NCBI GenBank assembly: GCA_963854835.1
Contig: OY978525.1
Coordinates: forward strand, 66,613,907-66,677,906
Direction: 5' to 3'
Length of the DNA: 64,000 nt
DNA from: Megamerina dolium
Taxonomy: Eukaryota > Arthropoda > Insecta > Diptera > Megamerinidae
Under the pieces are notes generated by a model. The model was not told the origin of the DNA, did not search any database, and was given only the letters and a program-made list of their open reading frames with translations. The position numbers were made by a program, and so were the translations under genes. Numbering within the stretch: the first letter of the stretch is position 1; each line of letters starts with the position of its first letter. Below are positions 40,730 through 56,239 of the stretch, piece after piece.

Positions 40730-43700
40730 GTAATGGAGTAAACGAATATGTATTCTGAGGCGACATTCAAGAGTGCGACAATATTGAATGTCTACATAAG
40801 GATACGCTGGAATACGTTGCGGGGTATATAATAAGAAAATTAGGATTAAGTAATTATTTGTCCAAAGAACCAAATTATACATGGGTTGATGAGGTTTCTC
40901 GTGGTGCGTTGCAGAAACCATAATCACAATTCCTTTCGGATATAAAAATCTTAGAATCAGTTTTTTCTCATTTTAATGGTACACATATTACAAATTGCCA
41001 AAATTATATAAGTAGCTTACTAAATTCTTGTGAAAATTACGATATAAGAATGGATGTGAAAAAACTATTTTTTAAATGCCGGATGCACTTTCGCATTAAA
41101 CATTTAAATAAATAAAATAATAAAACCACATACTCGTATCATTTGGTTTTTTCTTTTTAAATAATATATATTCCCATTTTTATCATACCGATACACAACC
41201 TCAGGTTTGTTAATTTTACTCAGCAATAAAATTTTTAATACCTCTGGTTATTTAAATACAAAAAACAATTCGTAATTTAGAGGGGATTCCAAATTGTTTG
41301 AAAAAGGTAAATGAAATCCTTTTTTCTAAATAAATAAATTATCTTTAACACCAAGAATCACGGTTATCCATATTTCATTTGACCCTAAAAAAAGTATGTT
41401 TTTCCTACGTTTTCATAAAAGGTCTTATATTATTCCCCGTTTTCCAAAATGTGACTGTCACTACGTACAGCACAGTACAGTGCGTCTGACTGTGAGGCAT
41501 GTTCGATTGTTGTTTGTATATGCGGGTGTACACTCTACCGCTTTTATATCGTTTTTCATACGTATTGTATTGTATTTGCCTAATATATTCTCGTATTAAT
41601 CATCATTATTCGTATATTATTCGCTGGTTGGTCGCTCTCTCTCTCTCTCAACACACACACGCTATCTATTTCCATGAACCATTTAATATGATCTAATGCT
41701 TTGTACCTTTGTGTATATCTTGATTTCCTTTTCATTCTTCCTTTCTCTAAGCTATATATTCCTTTCTACTCATGTAACGAAAATAGCTTTAAAAATTTCA
41801 CACTCCATTTGCGACACCGCCGCCTAAGAAGTTTTACTTCAAAAATCTTTAAAAAAAAGTATAAAACATATGTGTAAAATATGTAGATAAATTTGTGAAC
41901 GAACAAAAAAAAAAGAAAATAAAAAGAAACAAAACTATAATTAAAATATAAGGCATTTATAAGTGCCATTTCATAGAGGCAAAATAAACGAAGTGTGTGC
42001 TATTGTGGCGGCAGAGGAATATACCAACCACAACAACAACAGCAACTCCATCATCACCTGGCAAGCCTTGCTATCAAGCGGCCCACCGGCAATAACTCCC
42101 CCCATACACATCTATTGGTCCTTCGAGCCGGATCGGCTCGCACCTATTGGTAAGACTTTGCCATTAAGGTACAGCATCAGTGACAGTGAATTATTTCCAA
42201 AGTTTCGAAGTGGACAAATTGGCTACCCATTGTGGCGCACATACATATGAATCAGACTATTCTAGCTGATTCGTATCTATTTGTTTTTGCATACGGCAAA
42301 AATATAATACACTTTTTGAAATTTAGAAATATTCCGCTATACCTGGCCAATATTTATATTACATATACATATTTACATACAATTTTACATACATATTAAC
42401 ATACATACATATTTTTATTACTTGAAAATATAATGTTAAGAAAAAGAACAAAATATAATTATTCAGTTTAAATAAATATACAACAAGTATATTTATTTAA
42501 ACTCTTGGCGGGTAAAGGCAATTTTTTATTGTACTACGTACTAGTTAATTTGCTTTAGACATACATATATAGAATGAATACATAATGGCTAAAACCTTTG
42601 ATTTGCCATTTTTACATCATTTGAGTCTTATAGCGAAGTGTTAGCGTTTAAGAAATTGTGAAATACTGTGATTCTTACGAGGCCCTCCAGTATTAGTGTA
42701 AAAGTGCAAAATTCAAAGTAACACCAGCAATAAAACGAATACCCAAAGCCACAAGTATCATTGATAGAGTTTTATTTCAGTGTGATAGATTCGAAGGATA
42801 TTTAGGAGCTTAGGTCTAAGTGCTAATCTTGTGCGTTAGGTACTTAGTGAGAGTTGTGGAAAAATAGTACACAACATTTTGGCGCAGCCGATAAGATACT
42901 GCGAAATATTTTGTATATACATGGTGTTTTACGTTCAACGTTTAAAGCAGTACAGGATCTAATTCGAGTGTGTGTTTGCCTTTTTGGATTCAAATGGACA
43001 AGAAATCCTACGAATCATTAGCAAGAGAGCTAGACGTTGCAATAACCGAGTCAATCGACTTCGTGTGGAGCTTGATTAAGCAACACAGCACATACGAGCA
43101 ATTCCAGCTCATAAAATCCAATAAAGGAATTAGACGCCACGTTATCTGAGCTAAACGATCTGATGAAAAGCCACGCTGAAGCAGCCTTAAAACAAAAAGA
43201 CGATTTAGAGGCAGCAGAGATACAAACTAGGGCTTGCGAATTTACATCGCAAAACAGGGATTCGACGCGGAACAGTCAGAAGTAGAGATTACTAAGACTC
43301 TTAAGAGAAATAAGGAATTAGAAGATTTACTAAAAGAAAAGGGCATTTCAGAAGAATTTATAGAGAAAAGGCTCAGAACCTCGGTTGACTCTGAGCAGCT
43401 AAGTGCACTCCAGGCAAAAGAGAGGAATCTCGAAAGAGAACGCTGCCTAGCACAGGCAACACCTCTTCGTCGCCGTACACCAGTACAAAAAACACAACCA
43501 GAAGTACAACCTGAAATAAAGCTAAAAATGCGTTTTGACGAAATTGCACAGACCGTCAGTAGACAAGTCCCAGTACTCACTGGAGCGGAGTCTAAAGATT
43601 TGAGGACCGAAGTACACCAGTTCATTACTGCGTGCGAATTAGCAAGAAAAGCCATAAAACCCGACAAGTTGGAAGATTTCGTAGCTTGTATAAAACAGCG

Positions 43701-43833
43701 ACTAAATGGTTTTTTTTTTATTATACATTTTCTTTATTTATTGAATCTATTCCTAAAGAATCTAACAATAAGTTTTAAAATCTTAATCTAATTCAACAAC
43801 AGTAGCTCCTTATTATCTAGAGCAATGTTTTTT
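40730..43833 (+). repeat. Array unit 2
   Basis: Shares AAGCAACAC in the gag region with unit 7, while units 1 and 3-6 have AAGGAACAC. It has the S/A/A gag variant set (VDSEQ, CLAQ, ITACEL) and the 29-bp deletion. Private changes: F to L in the 95-codon frame, and TGTGACTGTC at about 41449. P tail 40730-41113; gag ATG 42994. Confidence 0.96.
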
Positions 43834-46800
43834 GTAATGGAGTAAACGAATATGTATTCTGAGGCGACATTCAAGAGTGCGACAATATTGAATGTCTACA
43901 TAAGGATACGCTGGAATACGTTGCGGGGTATATAATAAGAAAATTAGGATTAAGTAATTATTTGTCCAAAGAACCAAATTATACATGGGTTGATGAGGTT
44001 TCTCGTGGTGCGTTGCAGAAACCATAATCACAATTCCTTTCGGATATAAAAATCTTAGAATCAGTTTTTTCTCATTTTAATGGTACACATATTACAAATT
44101 GCCAAAATTATATAAGTAGCTTACTAAATTCTTGTGAAAATTACGATATAAGAATGGATGTGAAAAAACTATTTTTTAAATGCCGGATGCACTTTCGCAT
44201 TAAACATTTAAATAAATAAAATAATAAAACCACATACTCGTATCATTTGGTTTTTTCTTTTTAAATAATATATATTCCCATTTTTATCATACCGATACAC
44301 AACCTCAGGTTTGTTAATTTTACTCAGCAATAAAATTTTTAATACCTCTGGTTATTTAAATACAAAAAACAATTCGTAATTTAGAGGGGATTCCAAATTG
44401 TTTGAAAAAGGTAAATGAAATCCTTTTTTCTAAATAAATAAATTATCTTTAACACCAAGAATCACGGTTATCCATATTTCATTTGACCCTAAAAAAAGTA
44501 TGTTTTTCCTACGTTTTCATAAAAGGTCTTATATTATTCCCCGTTTTCCAAAATGTGCCTGTCACTACGTACAGCACAGTACAGTGCGTCTGACTGTGAG
44601 GCATGTTCGATTGTTGTTTGTATATGCGGGTGTACACTCTACCGCTTTTATATCGTTTTTCATACGTATTGTATTGTATTTGCCTAATATATTCTCGTAT
44701 TAATCATCATTATTCGTATATTATTCGCTGGTTGGTCGCTCTCTCTCTCTCTCAACACACACACGCTATCTATTTCCATGAACCATTTAATATGATCTAA
44801 TGCTTTGTACCTTTGTGCATATCTTGATTTCCTTTTCATTCTTCCTTTCTCTAAGCTATATATTCCTTTCTACTCATGTAACGAAAATAGCTTTAAAAAT
44901 TTCACACTCCATTTGCGACACCGCCGCCTAAGAAGTTTTAGTTCAAAAATCTTTAAAATAAGTATAAAACATATGTGTAAAATATGTAGATAAATTTGTG
45001 AACGAACAAAAAAAAAGAAAATAAAAAGAAACAAAACTATAATTAAAATATAAGGCATTTATAAGTGCCATTTCATAGAGGCAAAATAAACGAAGTGTGT
45101 GCTATTGTGGCGGCAGAGGAATATACCAACCACAACAACAACAGCAACTCCATCATCACCTGGCAAGCCTTGCTATCAAGCGGCCCACCGGCAATAACTC
45201 CCCCCATACACATCTATTGGTCCTTCGAGCCGGATCGGCTCGCACCTATTGGTAAGACTTTGCCATTAAGGTACAGCATCAGTGACAGTGAATTATTTCC
45301 AAAGTTTCGAAGTGGACAAATTGGCTACCCATTTTGGCGCACATACATATGAATCAGACTATTCTAGCTGATTCGTATCTATTTGTTTTTGCATACGGCA
45401 AAAATATAATACACTTTTTGAAATTTAGAAATATTCCGCTATACCTGGCCAATATTTATATTACATATACATATTTACATACAATTTTACATACATATTA
45501 ACATACATACATATTTTTATTACTTGAAAATATAAAGTTAAGAAAAAGAACAAAATATAATTATTCAGTTTAAATAAATATACAACAAGTATATTTATTT
45601 AAACTCTTGGCGGGTAAAGGCAATTTTTTATTGTACTACGTACTAGTTAATTTGCTTTAGACATACATACATAGAATGAATACATAAGGGCTAAAACCTT
45701 TGATTTGCCATTTTTACATCATTTGAGTCTTATAGCGAAGTGTTAGCGTTTAAGAAATTGTGAAATACTGTGATTCTTACGAGGCCCTCCAGTATTAGTG
45801 TAAAAGTGCAAAATTCAAAGTAACACCAGCAATAAAACGAATACCCAAAGCCACAAGTATCATTGATAAAGTTTTATTTCAGTGTGATAGATTCGAAGGA
45901 TATTTAGGAGCTTAGGTCTAAGTGCTAATCTTGTGCGTTAGGTACTTAGTGAGAGTTGTGGAAAAATAGTACACAACATTTTGGCGCAGCCGATAAGATA
46001 CTGCGAAATATTTTGTATATACATGGTGTTTTACGTTCAACGTTTAAAGCAGTACAGGATCTAATTCGAGTGTGTGTTTGCCTTTTTGGATTCAAATGGA
46101 CAAGAAATCCTACGAATCATTAGCAAGAGAGCTAGACGTTGCAATAACCGAGTCAATCGACTTCGTGTGGAGCTTGATTAAGGAACACAGCACATACGAG
46201 CAATTCCAGCTCATAAAATCCAATAAAGGAATTAGACGCCACGTTATCTGAGCTAAACGATCTGATGAAAAGCCACGCTGAAGCAGCCTTAAAACAAAAA
46301 GACGATTTAGAGGCAGCAGAGATACAAACTAGGGCTTGCGAATTTACATCGCAAAACAGGGATTCGACGCGGAACAGTCAGAAGTAGAGATTACTAAGAC
46401 TCTTAAGAGAAATAAGGAATTAGAAGATTTACTAAAAGAAAAGGGCATTTCAGAAGAATTTATAGAGAAAAGGCTCAGAACCTCGGTTGACTCTGAGCAG
46501 CTAAGTGCACTCCAGGCAAAAGAGAGGAATCTCGAAAGAGAACGCTGCCTAGCACAGGCAACACCTCTTCGTCGCCGTACACCAGTACAAAAAACACAAC
46601 CAGAAGTACAACCTGAAATAAAGCTAAAAATGCGTTTTGACGAAATTGCACAGACCGTCAGTAGACAAGTCCCAGTACTCACTGGAGCGGAGTCTAAAGA
46701 TTTGAGGACCGAAGTACACCAGTTCATTACTGCGTGCGAATTAGCAAGAAAAGCCATAAAACCCGACAAGTTGGAAGATTTCGTAGCTTGTATAAAACAG

Positions 46801-46934
46801 CGACTAAATGTTTTTTTTTTATTATACATTTTCTTTATTTATTGAATCTATTCCTAAAGAATCTAACAATAAGTTTTAAAATCTTAATCTAATTCAACAA
46901 CAGTAGCTCCTTATTATCTAGAGCAATGTTTTTT
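43834..46934 (+). repeat. Array unit 3
   Basis: S/A/A gag variant set, 29-bp deletion, and a one-base-shorter junction AAATGTTTTTTTTT after the gag frame, shared only with unit 4. It keeps CAACCTCAGG in the region after the P tail. Gag ATG 46096, second frame 46336-46845. Confidence 0.96.
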
Positions 46935-49900
46935 GTAATGGAGTAAACGAATATGTATTCTGAGGCGACATTCAAGAGTGCGACAATATTGAATGTCTAC
47001 ATAAGGATACGCTGGAATACGTTGCGGGGTATATAATAAGAAAATTAGGATTAAGTAATTATTTGTCCAAAGAACCAAATTATACATGGGTTGATGAGGT
47101 TTCTCGTGGTGCGTTGCAGAAACCATAATCACAATTCCTTTCGGATATAAAAATCTTAGAATCAGTTTTTTCTCATTTTAATGGTACACATATTACAAAT
47201 TGCCAAAATTATATAAGTAGCTTACTAAATTCTTGTGAAAATTACGATATAAGAATGGATGTGAAAAAACTATTTTTTAAATGCCGGATGCACTTTCGCA
47301 TTAAACATTTAAATAAATAAAATAATAAAACCACATACTCGTATCATTTGGTTTTTTCTTTTTAAATAATATATATTCCCATTTTTATCATACCGATACA
47401 CAACATCAGGTTTGTTAATTTTACTCAGCAATAAAATTTTTAATACCTCTGGTTATTTAAATACAAAAAACAATTCGTAATTTAGAGGGGATTCCAAATT
47501 GTTTGAAAAAGGTAAATGAAATCCTTTTTTCTAAATAAATAAATTATCTTTAACACCAAGAATCACGGTTATCCATATTTCATTTGACCCTAAAAAAAGT
47601 ATGTTTTTCCTACGTTTTCATAAAAGGTCTTATATTATTCCCCGTTTTCCAAAATGTGCCTGTCACTACGTACAGCACAGTACAGTGCGTCTGACTGTGA
47701 GGCATGTTCGATTGTTGTTTGTATATGCGGGTGTACACTCTACCGCTTTTATATCGTTTTTCATACGTATTGTATTGTATTTGCCTAATATATTCTCGTA
47801 TTAATCATCATTATTCGTATATTATTCGCTGGTTGGTCGCTCTCTCTCTCTCTCAACACACACACGCTATCTATTTCCATGAACCATTTAATATGATCTA
47901 ATGCTTTGTACCTTTGTGCATATCTTGATTTCCTTTTCATTCTTCCTTTCTCTAAGCTATATATTCCTTTCTACTCATGTAACGAAAATAGCTTTAAAAA
48001 TTTCACACTCCATTTGCGACACCGCCGCCTAAGAAGTTTTAGTTCAAAAATCTTTAAAATAAGTATAAAACATATGTGTAAAATATGTAGATAAATTTGT
48101 GAACGAACAAAAAAAAAGAAAATAAAAAGAAACAAAACTATAATTAAAATATAAGGCATTTATAAGTGCCATTTCATAGAGGCAAAATAAACGAAGTGTG
48201 TGCTATTGTGGCGGCAGAGGAATATACCAACCACAACAACAACAGCAACTCCATCATCACCTGGCAAGCCTTGCTATCAAGCGGCCCACCGGCAATAACT
48301 CCCCCCATACACATCTATTGGTCCTTCGAGCCGGATCGGCTCGCACCTATTGGTAAGACTTTGCCATTAAGGTACAGCATCAGTGACAGTGAATTATTTC
48401 CAAAGTTTCGAAGTGGACAAATTGGCTACCCATTTTGGCGCACATACATATGAATCAGACTATTCTAGCTGATTCGTATCTATTTGTTTTTGCATACGGC
48501 AAAAATATAATACACTTTTTGAAATTTAGAAATATTCCGCTATACCTGGCCAATATTTATATTACATATACATATTTACATACAATTTTACATACATATT
48601 AACATACATACATATTTTTATTACTTGAAAATATAAAGTTAAGAAAAAGAACAAAATATAATTATTCAGTTTAAATAAATATACAACAAGTATATTTATT
48701 TAAACTCTTGGCGGGTAAAGGCAATTTTTTATTGTACTACGTACTAGTTAATTTGCTTTAGACATACATACATAGAATGAATACATAAGGGCTAAAACCT
48801 TTGATTTGCCATTTTTACATCATTTGAGTCTTATAGCGAAGTGTTAGCGTTTAAGAAATTGTGAAATACTGTGATTCTTACGAGGCCCTCCAGTATTAGT
48901 GTAAAAGTGCAAAATTCAAAGTAACACCAGCAATAAAACGAATACCCAAAGCCACAAGTATCATTGATAAAGTTTTATTTCAGTGTGATAGATTCGAAGG
49001 ATATTTAGGAGCTTAGGTCTAAGTGCTAATCTTGTGCGTTAGGTACTTAGTGAGAGTTGTGGAAAAATAGTACACAACATTTTGGCGCAGCCGATAAGAT
49101 ACTGCGAAATATTTTGTATATACATGGTGTTTTACGTTCAACGTTTAAAGCAGTACAGGATCTAATTCGAGTGTGTGTTTGCCTTTTTGGATTCAAATGG
49201 ACAAGAAATCCTACGAATCATTAGCAAGAGAGCTAGACGTTGCAATAACCGAGTCAATCGACTTCGTGTGGAGCTTGATTAAGGAACACAGCACATACGA
49301 GCAATTCCAGCTCATAAAATCCAATAAAGGAATTAGACGCCACGTTATCTGAGCTAAACGATCTGATGAAAAGCCACGCTGAAGCAGCCTTAAAACAAAA
49401 AGACGATTTAGAGGCAGCAGAGATACAAACTAGGGCTTGCGAATTTACATCGCAAAACAGGGATTCGACGCGGAACAGTCAGAAGTAGAGATTACTAAGA
49501 CTCTTAAGAGAAATAAGGAATTAGAAGATTTACTAAAAGAAAAGGGCATTTCAGAAGAATTTATAGAGAAAAGGCTCAGAACCTCGGTTGACTCTGAGCA
49601 GCTAAGTGCACTCCAGGCAAAAGAGAGGAATCTCGAAAGAGAACGCTGCCTAGCACAGGCAACACCTCTTCGTCGCCGTACACCAGTACAAAAAACACAA
49701 CCAGAAGTACAACCTGAAATAAAGCTAAAAATGCGTTTTGACGAAATTGCACAGACCGTCAGTAGACAAGTCCCAGTACTCACTGGAGCGGAGTCTAAAG
49801 ATTTGAGGACCGAAGTACACCAGTTCATTACTGCGTGCGAATTAGCAAGAAAAGCCATAAAACCCGACAAGTTGGAAGATTTCGTAGCTTGTATAAAACA

Positions 49901-50035
49901 GCGACTAAATGTTTTTTTTTTATTATACATTTTCTTTATTTATTGAATCTATTCCTAAAGAATCTAACAATAAGTTTTAAAATCTTAATCTAATTCAACA
50001 ACAGTAGCTCCTTATTATCTAGAGCAATGTTTTTT
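46935..50035 (+). repeat. Array unit 4
   Basis: Almost identical to unit 3 in its right part (same AAATGTTTTTTTTT junction, S/A/A set), but with CAACATCAGG at about 47401, shared only with unit 5. Gag ATG 49197, second frame 49437-49946. Confidence 0.96.
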
Positions 50036-53000
50036 GTAATGGAGTAAACGAATATGTATTCTGAGGCGACATTCAAGAGTGCGACAATATTGAATGTCTA
50101 CATAAGGATACGCTGGAATACGTTGCGGGGTATATAATAAGAAAATTAGGATTAAGTAATTATTTGTCCAAAGAACCAAATTATACATGGGTTGATGAGG
50201 TTTCTCGTGGTGCGTTGCAGAAACCATAATCACAATTCCTTTCGGATATAAAAATCTTAGAATCAGTTTTTTCTCATTTTAATGGTACACATATTACAAA
50301 TTGCCAAAATTATATAAGTAGCTTACTAAATTCTTGTGAAAATTACGATATAAGAATGGATGTGAAAAAACTATTTTTTAAATGCCGGATGCACTTTCGC
50401 ATTAAACATTTAAATAAATAAAATAATAAAACCACATACTCGTATCATTTGGTTTTTTCTTTTTAAATAATATATATTCCCATTTTTATCATACCGATAC
50501 ACAACATCAGGTTTGTTAATTTTACTCAGCAATAAAATTTTTAATACCTCTGGTTATTTAAATACAAAAAACAATTCGTAATTTAGAGGGGATTCCAAAT
50601 TGTTTGAAAAAGGTAAATGAAATCCTTTTTTCTAAATAAATAAATTATCTTTAACACCAAGAATCACGGTTATCCATATTTCATTTGACCCTAAAAAAAG
50701 TATGTTTTTCCTACGTTTTCATAAAAGGTCTTATATTATTCCCCGTTTTCCAAAATGTGCCTGTCACTACGTACAGCACAGTACAGTGCGTCTGACTGTG
50801 AGGCATGTTCGATTGTTGTTTGTATATGCGGGTGTACACTCTACCGCTTTTATATCGTTTTTCATACGTATTGTATTGTATTTGCCTAATATATTCTCGT
50901 ATTAATCATCATTATTCGTATATTATTCGCTGGTTGGTCGCTCTCTCTCTCTCTCAACACACACACGCTATCTATTTCCATGAACCATTTAATATGATCT
51001 AATGCTTTGTACCTTTGTGCATATCTTGATTTCCTTTTCATTCTTCCTTTCTCTAAGCTATATATTCCTTTCTACTCATGTAACGAAAATAGCTTTAAAA
51101 ATTTCACACTCCATTTGCGACACCGCCGCCTAAGAAGTTTTAGTTCAAAAATCTTTAAAATAAGTATAAAACATATGTGTAAAATATGTAGATAAATTTG
51201 TGAACGAACAAAAAAAAAGAAAATAAAAAGAAACAAAACTATAATTAAAATATAAGGCATTTATAAGTGCCATTTCATAGAGGCAAAATAAACGAAGTGT
51301 GTGCTATTGTGGCGGCAGAGGAATATACCAACCACAACAACAACAGCAACTCCATCATCACCTGGCAAGCCTTGCTATCAAGCGGCCCACCGGCAATAAC
51401 TCCCCCCATACACATCTATTGGTCCTTCGAGCCGGATCGGCTCGCACCTATTGGTAAGACTTTGCCATTAAGGTACAGCATCAGTGACAGTGAATTATTT
51501 CCAAAGTTTCGAAGTGGACAAATTGGCTACCCATTTTGGCGCACATACATATGAATCAGACTATTCTAGCTGATTCGTATCTATTTGTTTTTGCATACGG
51601 CAAAAATATAATACACTTTTTGAAATTTAGAAATATTCCGCTATACCTGGCCAATATTTATATTACATATACATATTTACATACAATTTTACATACATAT
51701 TAACATACATACATATTTTTATTACTTGAAAATATAAAGTTAAGAAAAAGAACAAAATATAATTATTCAGTTTAAATAAATATACAACAAGTATATTTAT
51801 TTAAACTCTTGGCGGGTAAAGGCAATTTTTTATTGTACTACGTACTAGTTAATTTGCTTTAGACATACATACATAGAATGAATACATAAGGGCTAAAACC
51901 TTTGATTTGCCATTTTTACATCATTTGAGTCTTATAGCGAAGTGTTAGCGTTTAAGAAATTGTGAAATACTGTGATTCTTACGAGGCCCTCCAGTATTAG
52001 TGTAAAAGTGCAAAATTCAAAGTAACACCAGCAATAAAACGAATACCCAAAGCCACAAGTATCATTGATAAAGTTTTATTTCAGTGTGATAGATTCGAAG
52101 GATATTTAGGAGCTTAGGTCTAAGTGCTAATCTTGTGCGTTAGGTACTTAGTGAGAGTTGTGGAAAAATAGTACACAACATTTTGGCGCAGCCGATAAGA
52201 TACTGCGAAATATTTTGTATATACATGGTGTTTTACGTTCAACGTTTAAAGCAGTACAGGATCTAATTCGAGTGTGTGTTTGCCTTTTTGGATTCAAATG
52301 GACAAGAAATCCTACGAATCATTAGCAAGAGAGCTAGACGTTGCAATAACCGAGTCAATCGACTTCGTGTGGAGCTTGATTAAGGAACACAGCACATACG
52401 AGCAATTCCAGCTCATAAAATCCAATAAAGGAATTAGACGCCACGTTATCTGAGCTAAACGATCTGATGAAAAGCCACGCTGAAGCAGCCTTAAAACAAA
52501 AAGACGATTTAGAGGCAGCAGAGATACAAACTAGGGCTTGCGAATTTACATCGCAAAACAGGGATTCGACGCGGAACAGTCAGAAGTAGAGATTACTAAG
52601 ACTCTTAAGAGAAATAAGGAATTAGAAGATTTACTAAAAGAAAAGGGCATTTCAGAAGAATTTATAGAGAAAAGGCTCAGAACCTCGGTTGACTATGAGC
52701 AGCTAAGTGCACTCCAGGCAAAAGAGAGGAATCTCGAAAGAGAACGCTTCCTAGAACAGGCAACACCTCTTCGTCGCCCTACACCAGTACAAAAAACACA
52801 ACCAGAAGTACAACCTGAAATAAAGCTAAAAATGCGTTTTGACGAAATTGCACAGACCGTCAGTAGACAAGTCCCAGTACTCACTGGAGCGGAGTCTAAA
52901 GATTTGAGGACCGAAGTACACCAGTTCATTACTGGGTGCGAATTAGCAAGAAAAGCCATAAAACCCGACAAGTTGGAAGATTTCGTAGCTTGTATAAAAC

Positions 53001-53137
53001 AGCGACTAAATGGTTTTTTTTTTATTATACATTTTCTTTATTTATTGAATCTATTCCTAAAGAATCTAACAATAAGTTTTAAAATCTTAATCTAATTCAA
53101 CAACAGTAGCTCCTTATTATCTAGAGCAATGTTTTTT
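50036..53137 (+). repeat. Array unit 5 (mosaic)
   Basis: The left part carries CAACATCAGG like unit 4; the right part carries the Y/E/G gag set like units 1 and 6. Private changes: CGCTTC (F for C) at about 52745 and CGCCCT (P for R) at about 52776. Gag ATG 52298, second frame 52538-53095. Confidence 0.96.
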
Positions 53138-56100
53138 GTAATGGAGTAAACGAACATGTATTCTGAGGCGACATTCAAGAGTGCGACAATATTGAATGTC
53201 TACATAAGGATACGCTGGAATACGTTGCGGGGTATATAATAAGAAAATTAGGATTAAGTAATTATTTGTCCAAAGAACCAAATTATACATGGGTTGATGA
53301 GGTTTCTCGTGGTGCGTTGCAGAAACCATAATCACAATTCCTTTCGGATATAAAAATCTTAGAATCAGTTTTTTCTCATTTTAATGGTACACATATTACA
53401 AATTGCCAAAATTATATAAGTAGCTTACTAAATTCTTGTGAAAATTACGATATAAGAATGGATGTGAAAAAATTATTTTTTAAATGCCGGATGCACTTTC
53501 GCATTAAACATTTAAATAAATAAAATAATAAAACCACATACTCGTATCATTTGGTTTTTTCTTTTTAAATAATATATATTCCCATTTTTATCATACCGAT
53601 ACACAACCTCAGGTTTGTTAATTTTACTCAGCAATAAAATTTTTAATACCTCTGGTTATTTAAATACAAAAAACAATTCGTAATTTAGAGGGGATTCCAA
53701 ATTGTTTGAAAAAGGTAAATGAAATCCTTTTTTCTAAATAAATAAATTATCTTTAACACCAAGAATCACGGTTATCCATATTTCATTTGACCCTAAAAAA
53801 AGTATGTTTTTCCTACGTTTTCATAAAAGGTCTTATATTATTCCCCGTTTTCCAAAATGTGCCTGTCACTACGTACAGCACAGTACAGTGCGTCTGACTG
53901 TGAGGCATGTTCGATTGTTGTTTGTATATGCGGGTGTACACTCTACCGCTTTTATATCGTTTTTCATACGTATTGTATTGTATTTGCCTAATATATTCTC
54001 GTATTAATCATCATTATTCGTATATTATTCGCTGGTTGGTCGCTCTCTCTCTCTCTCAACACACACACGCTATCTATTTCCATGAACCATTTAATATGAT
54101 CTAATGCTTTGTACCTTTGTGCATATCTTGATTTCCTTTTCATTCTTCCTTTCTCTAAGCTATATATTCCTTTCTACTCATGTAACGAAAATAGCTTTAA
54201 AAATTTCACACTCCATTTGCGACACCGCCGCCTAAGAAGTTTTAGTTCAAAAATCTTTAAAATAAGTATAAAACATATGTGTAAAATATGTAGATAAATT
54301 TGTGAACGAACAAAAAAAAAGAAAATAAAAAGAAACAAAACTATAATAAAAATATAAGGCATTTATAAGTGCCATTTCATAGAGGCAAAATAAACGAAGT
54401 GTGTGCTATTGTGGCGGCAGAGGAATATACCAACCACAACAACAACAGCAACTCCATCATCACCTGGCAAGCCTTGCTATCAAGCGGCCCACCGGCAATA
54501 ACTCCCCCCATACACATCTATTGGTCCTTCGAGCCGGATCGGCTCGCACCTATTGGTAAGACTTTGCCATTAAGGTACAGCATCAGTGACAGTGAATTAT
54601 TTCCAAAGTTTCGAAGTGGACAAATTGGCTACCCATTTTGGCGCACATACATATGAATCAGACTATTCTAGCTGATTCGTATCTATTTGTTTTTGCATAC
54701 GGCAAAAATATAATACACTTTTTGAAATTTAGAAATATTCCGCTATACCTGGCCAATATTTATATTACATATACATATTTACATACAATTTTACATACAT
54801 ATTAACATACATACATATTTTTATTACTTGAAAATATAAAGTTAAGAAAAAGAACAAAATATAATTATTCAGTTTAAATAAATATACAACAAGTATATTT
54901 ATTTAAACTCTTGGCGGGTAAAGGCAATTTTTTATTGTACTACGTACTAGTTAATTTGCTTTAGACATACATACATAGAATGAATACATAAGGGCTAAAA
55001 CCTTTGATTTGCCATTTTTACATCATTTGAGTCTTATAGCGAAGTGTTAGCGTTTAAGAAATTGTGAAATACTGTGATTCTTACGAGGCCCTCCAGTATT
55101 AGTGTAAAAGTGCAAAATTCAAAGTAACACCAGCAATAAAACGAATACCCAAAGCCACAAGTATCATTGATAAAGTTTTATTTCAGTGTGATAGATTCGA
55201 AGGATATTTAGGAGCTTAGGTCTAAGTGCTAATCTTGTGCGTTAGGTACTTAGTGAGAGTTGTGGAAAAATAGTACACAACATTTTGGCGCAGCCGATAA
55301 GATACTGCGAAATATTTTGTATATACATGGTGTTTTACGTTCAACGTTTAAAGCAGTACAGGATCTAATTCGAGTGTGTGTTTGCCTTTTTGGATTCAAA
55401 TGGACAAGAAATCCTACGAATCATTAGCAAGAGAGCTAGACGTTGCAATAACCGAGTCAATCGACTTCGTGTGGAGCTTGATTAAGGAACACAGCACATA
55501 CGAGCAATTCCAGCTCATAAAATCCAATAAAGGAATTAGACGCCACGTTATCTGAGCTAAACGATCTGATGAAAAGCCACGCTGAAGCAGCCTTAAAACA
55601 AAAAGACGATTTAGAGGCAGCAGAGATACAAACTAGGGCTTGCGAATTTACATCGCAAAACAGGGATTCGACGCGGAACAGTCAGAAGTAGAGATTACTA
55701 AGACTCTTAAGAGAAATAAGGAATTAGAAGATTTACTAAAAGAAAAGGGCATTTCAGAAGAATTTATAGAGAACAGGCTCAGAACCTCGGTTGACTATGA
55801 GCAGCTAAGTGCACTCCAGGCAAAAGAGAGGAATCTCGAAAGAGAACGCTGCCTAGAACAGGCAACACCTCTTCGTCGCCGTACACCAGTACAAAAAACA
55901 CAACCAGAAGTACAACCTTAAATAAAGCTAAAAATGCGTTTTGACGAAATTGCACAGACCGTCAGTAGACAAGTCCCAGTACTCACTGGAGCGGAGTCTG
56001 AAGATTTGAGGACCGAAGTACACCAGTTCATTACTGGGTGCGAATTAGCAAGAAAAGCCATAAAACCCGACAAGTTGGAAGATTTCGTAGCTTGTATAAA

Positions 56101-56239
56101 ACAGCGACTAAATGGTTTTTTTTTTATTATACATTTTCTTTATTTATTGAATCTATTCCTAAAGAATCTAACAATAAGTTTTAAAATCTTAATCTAATTC
56201 AACAACAGTAGCTCCTTATTATCTAGAGCAATGTTTTTT
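53138..56239 (+). repeat. Array unit 6
   Basis: Y/E/G gag set. Private changes: GAACATG at about 53154, AAATTATTTTT in the P tail, GAGAACAGG (N for K) at about 55772, GAAGAT for AAAGAT at about 56000, and a TAA at 55919-55921 that stops the second gag frame. Gag ATG 55400, second frame 55640-55921. Confidence 0.96.

Noticed and set aside
40709..40927. 72-codon minus-strand protein repeated in each unit
   Set aside because: It is the antisense of the P transposase tail; repetition comes from the array, not from conservation.
46344..46829. 161-codon minus-strand proteins in array units (also 43242, 49445, 58776)
   Set aside because: They are exact antisense shadows of the gag-like frame, are serine-rich by composition, and are lost in units with one substitution.
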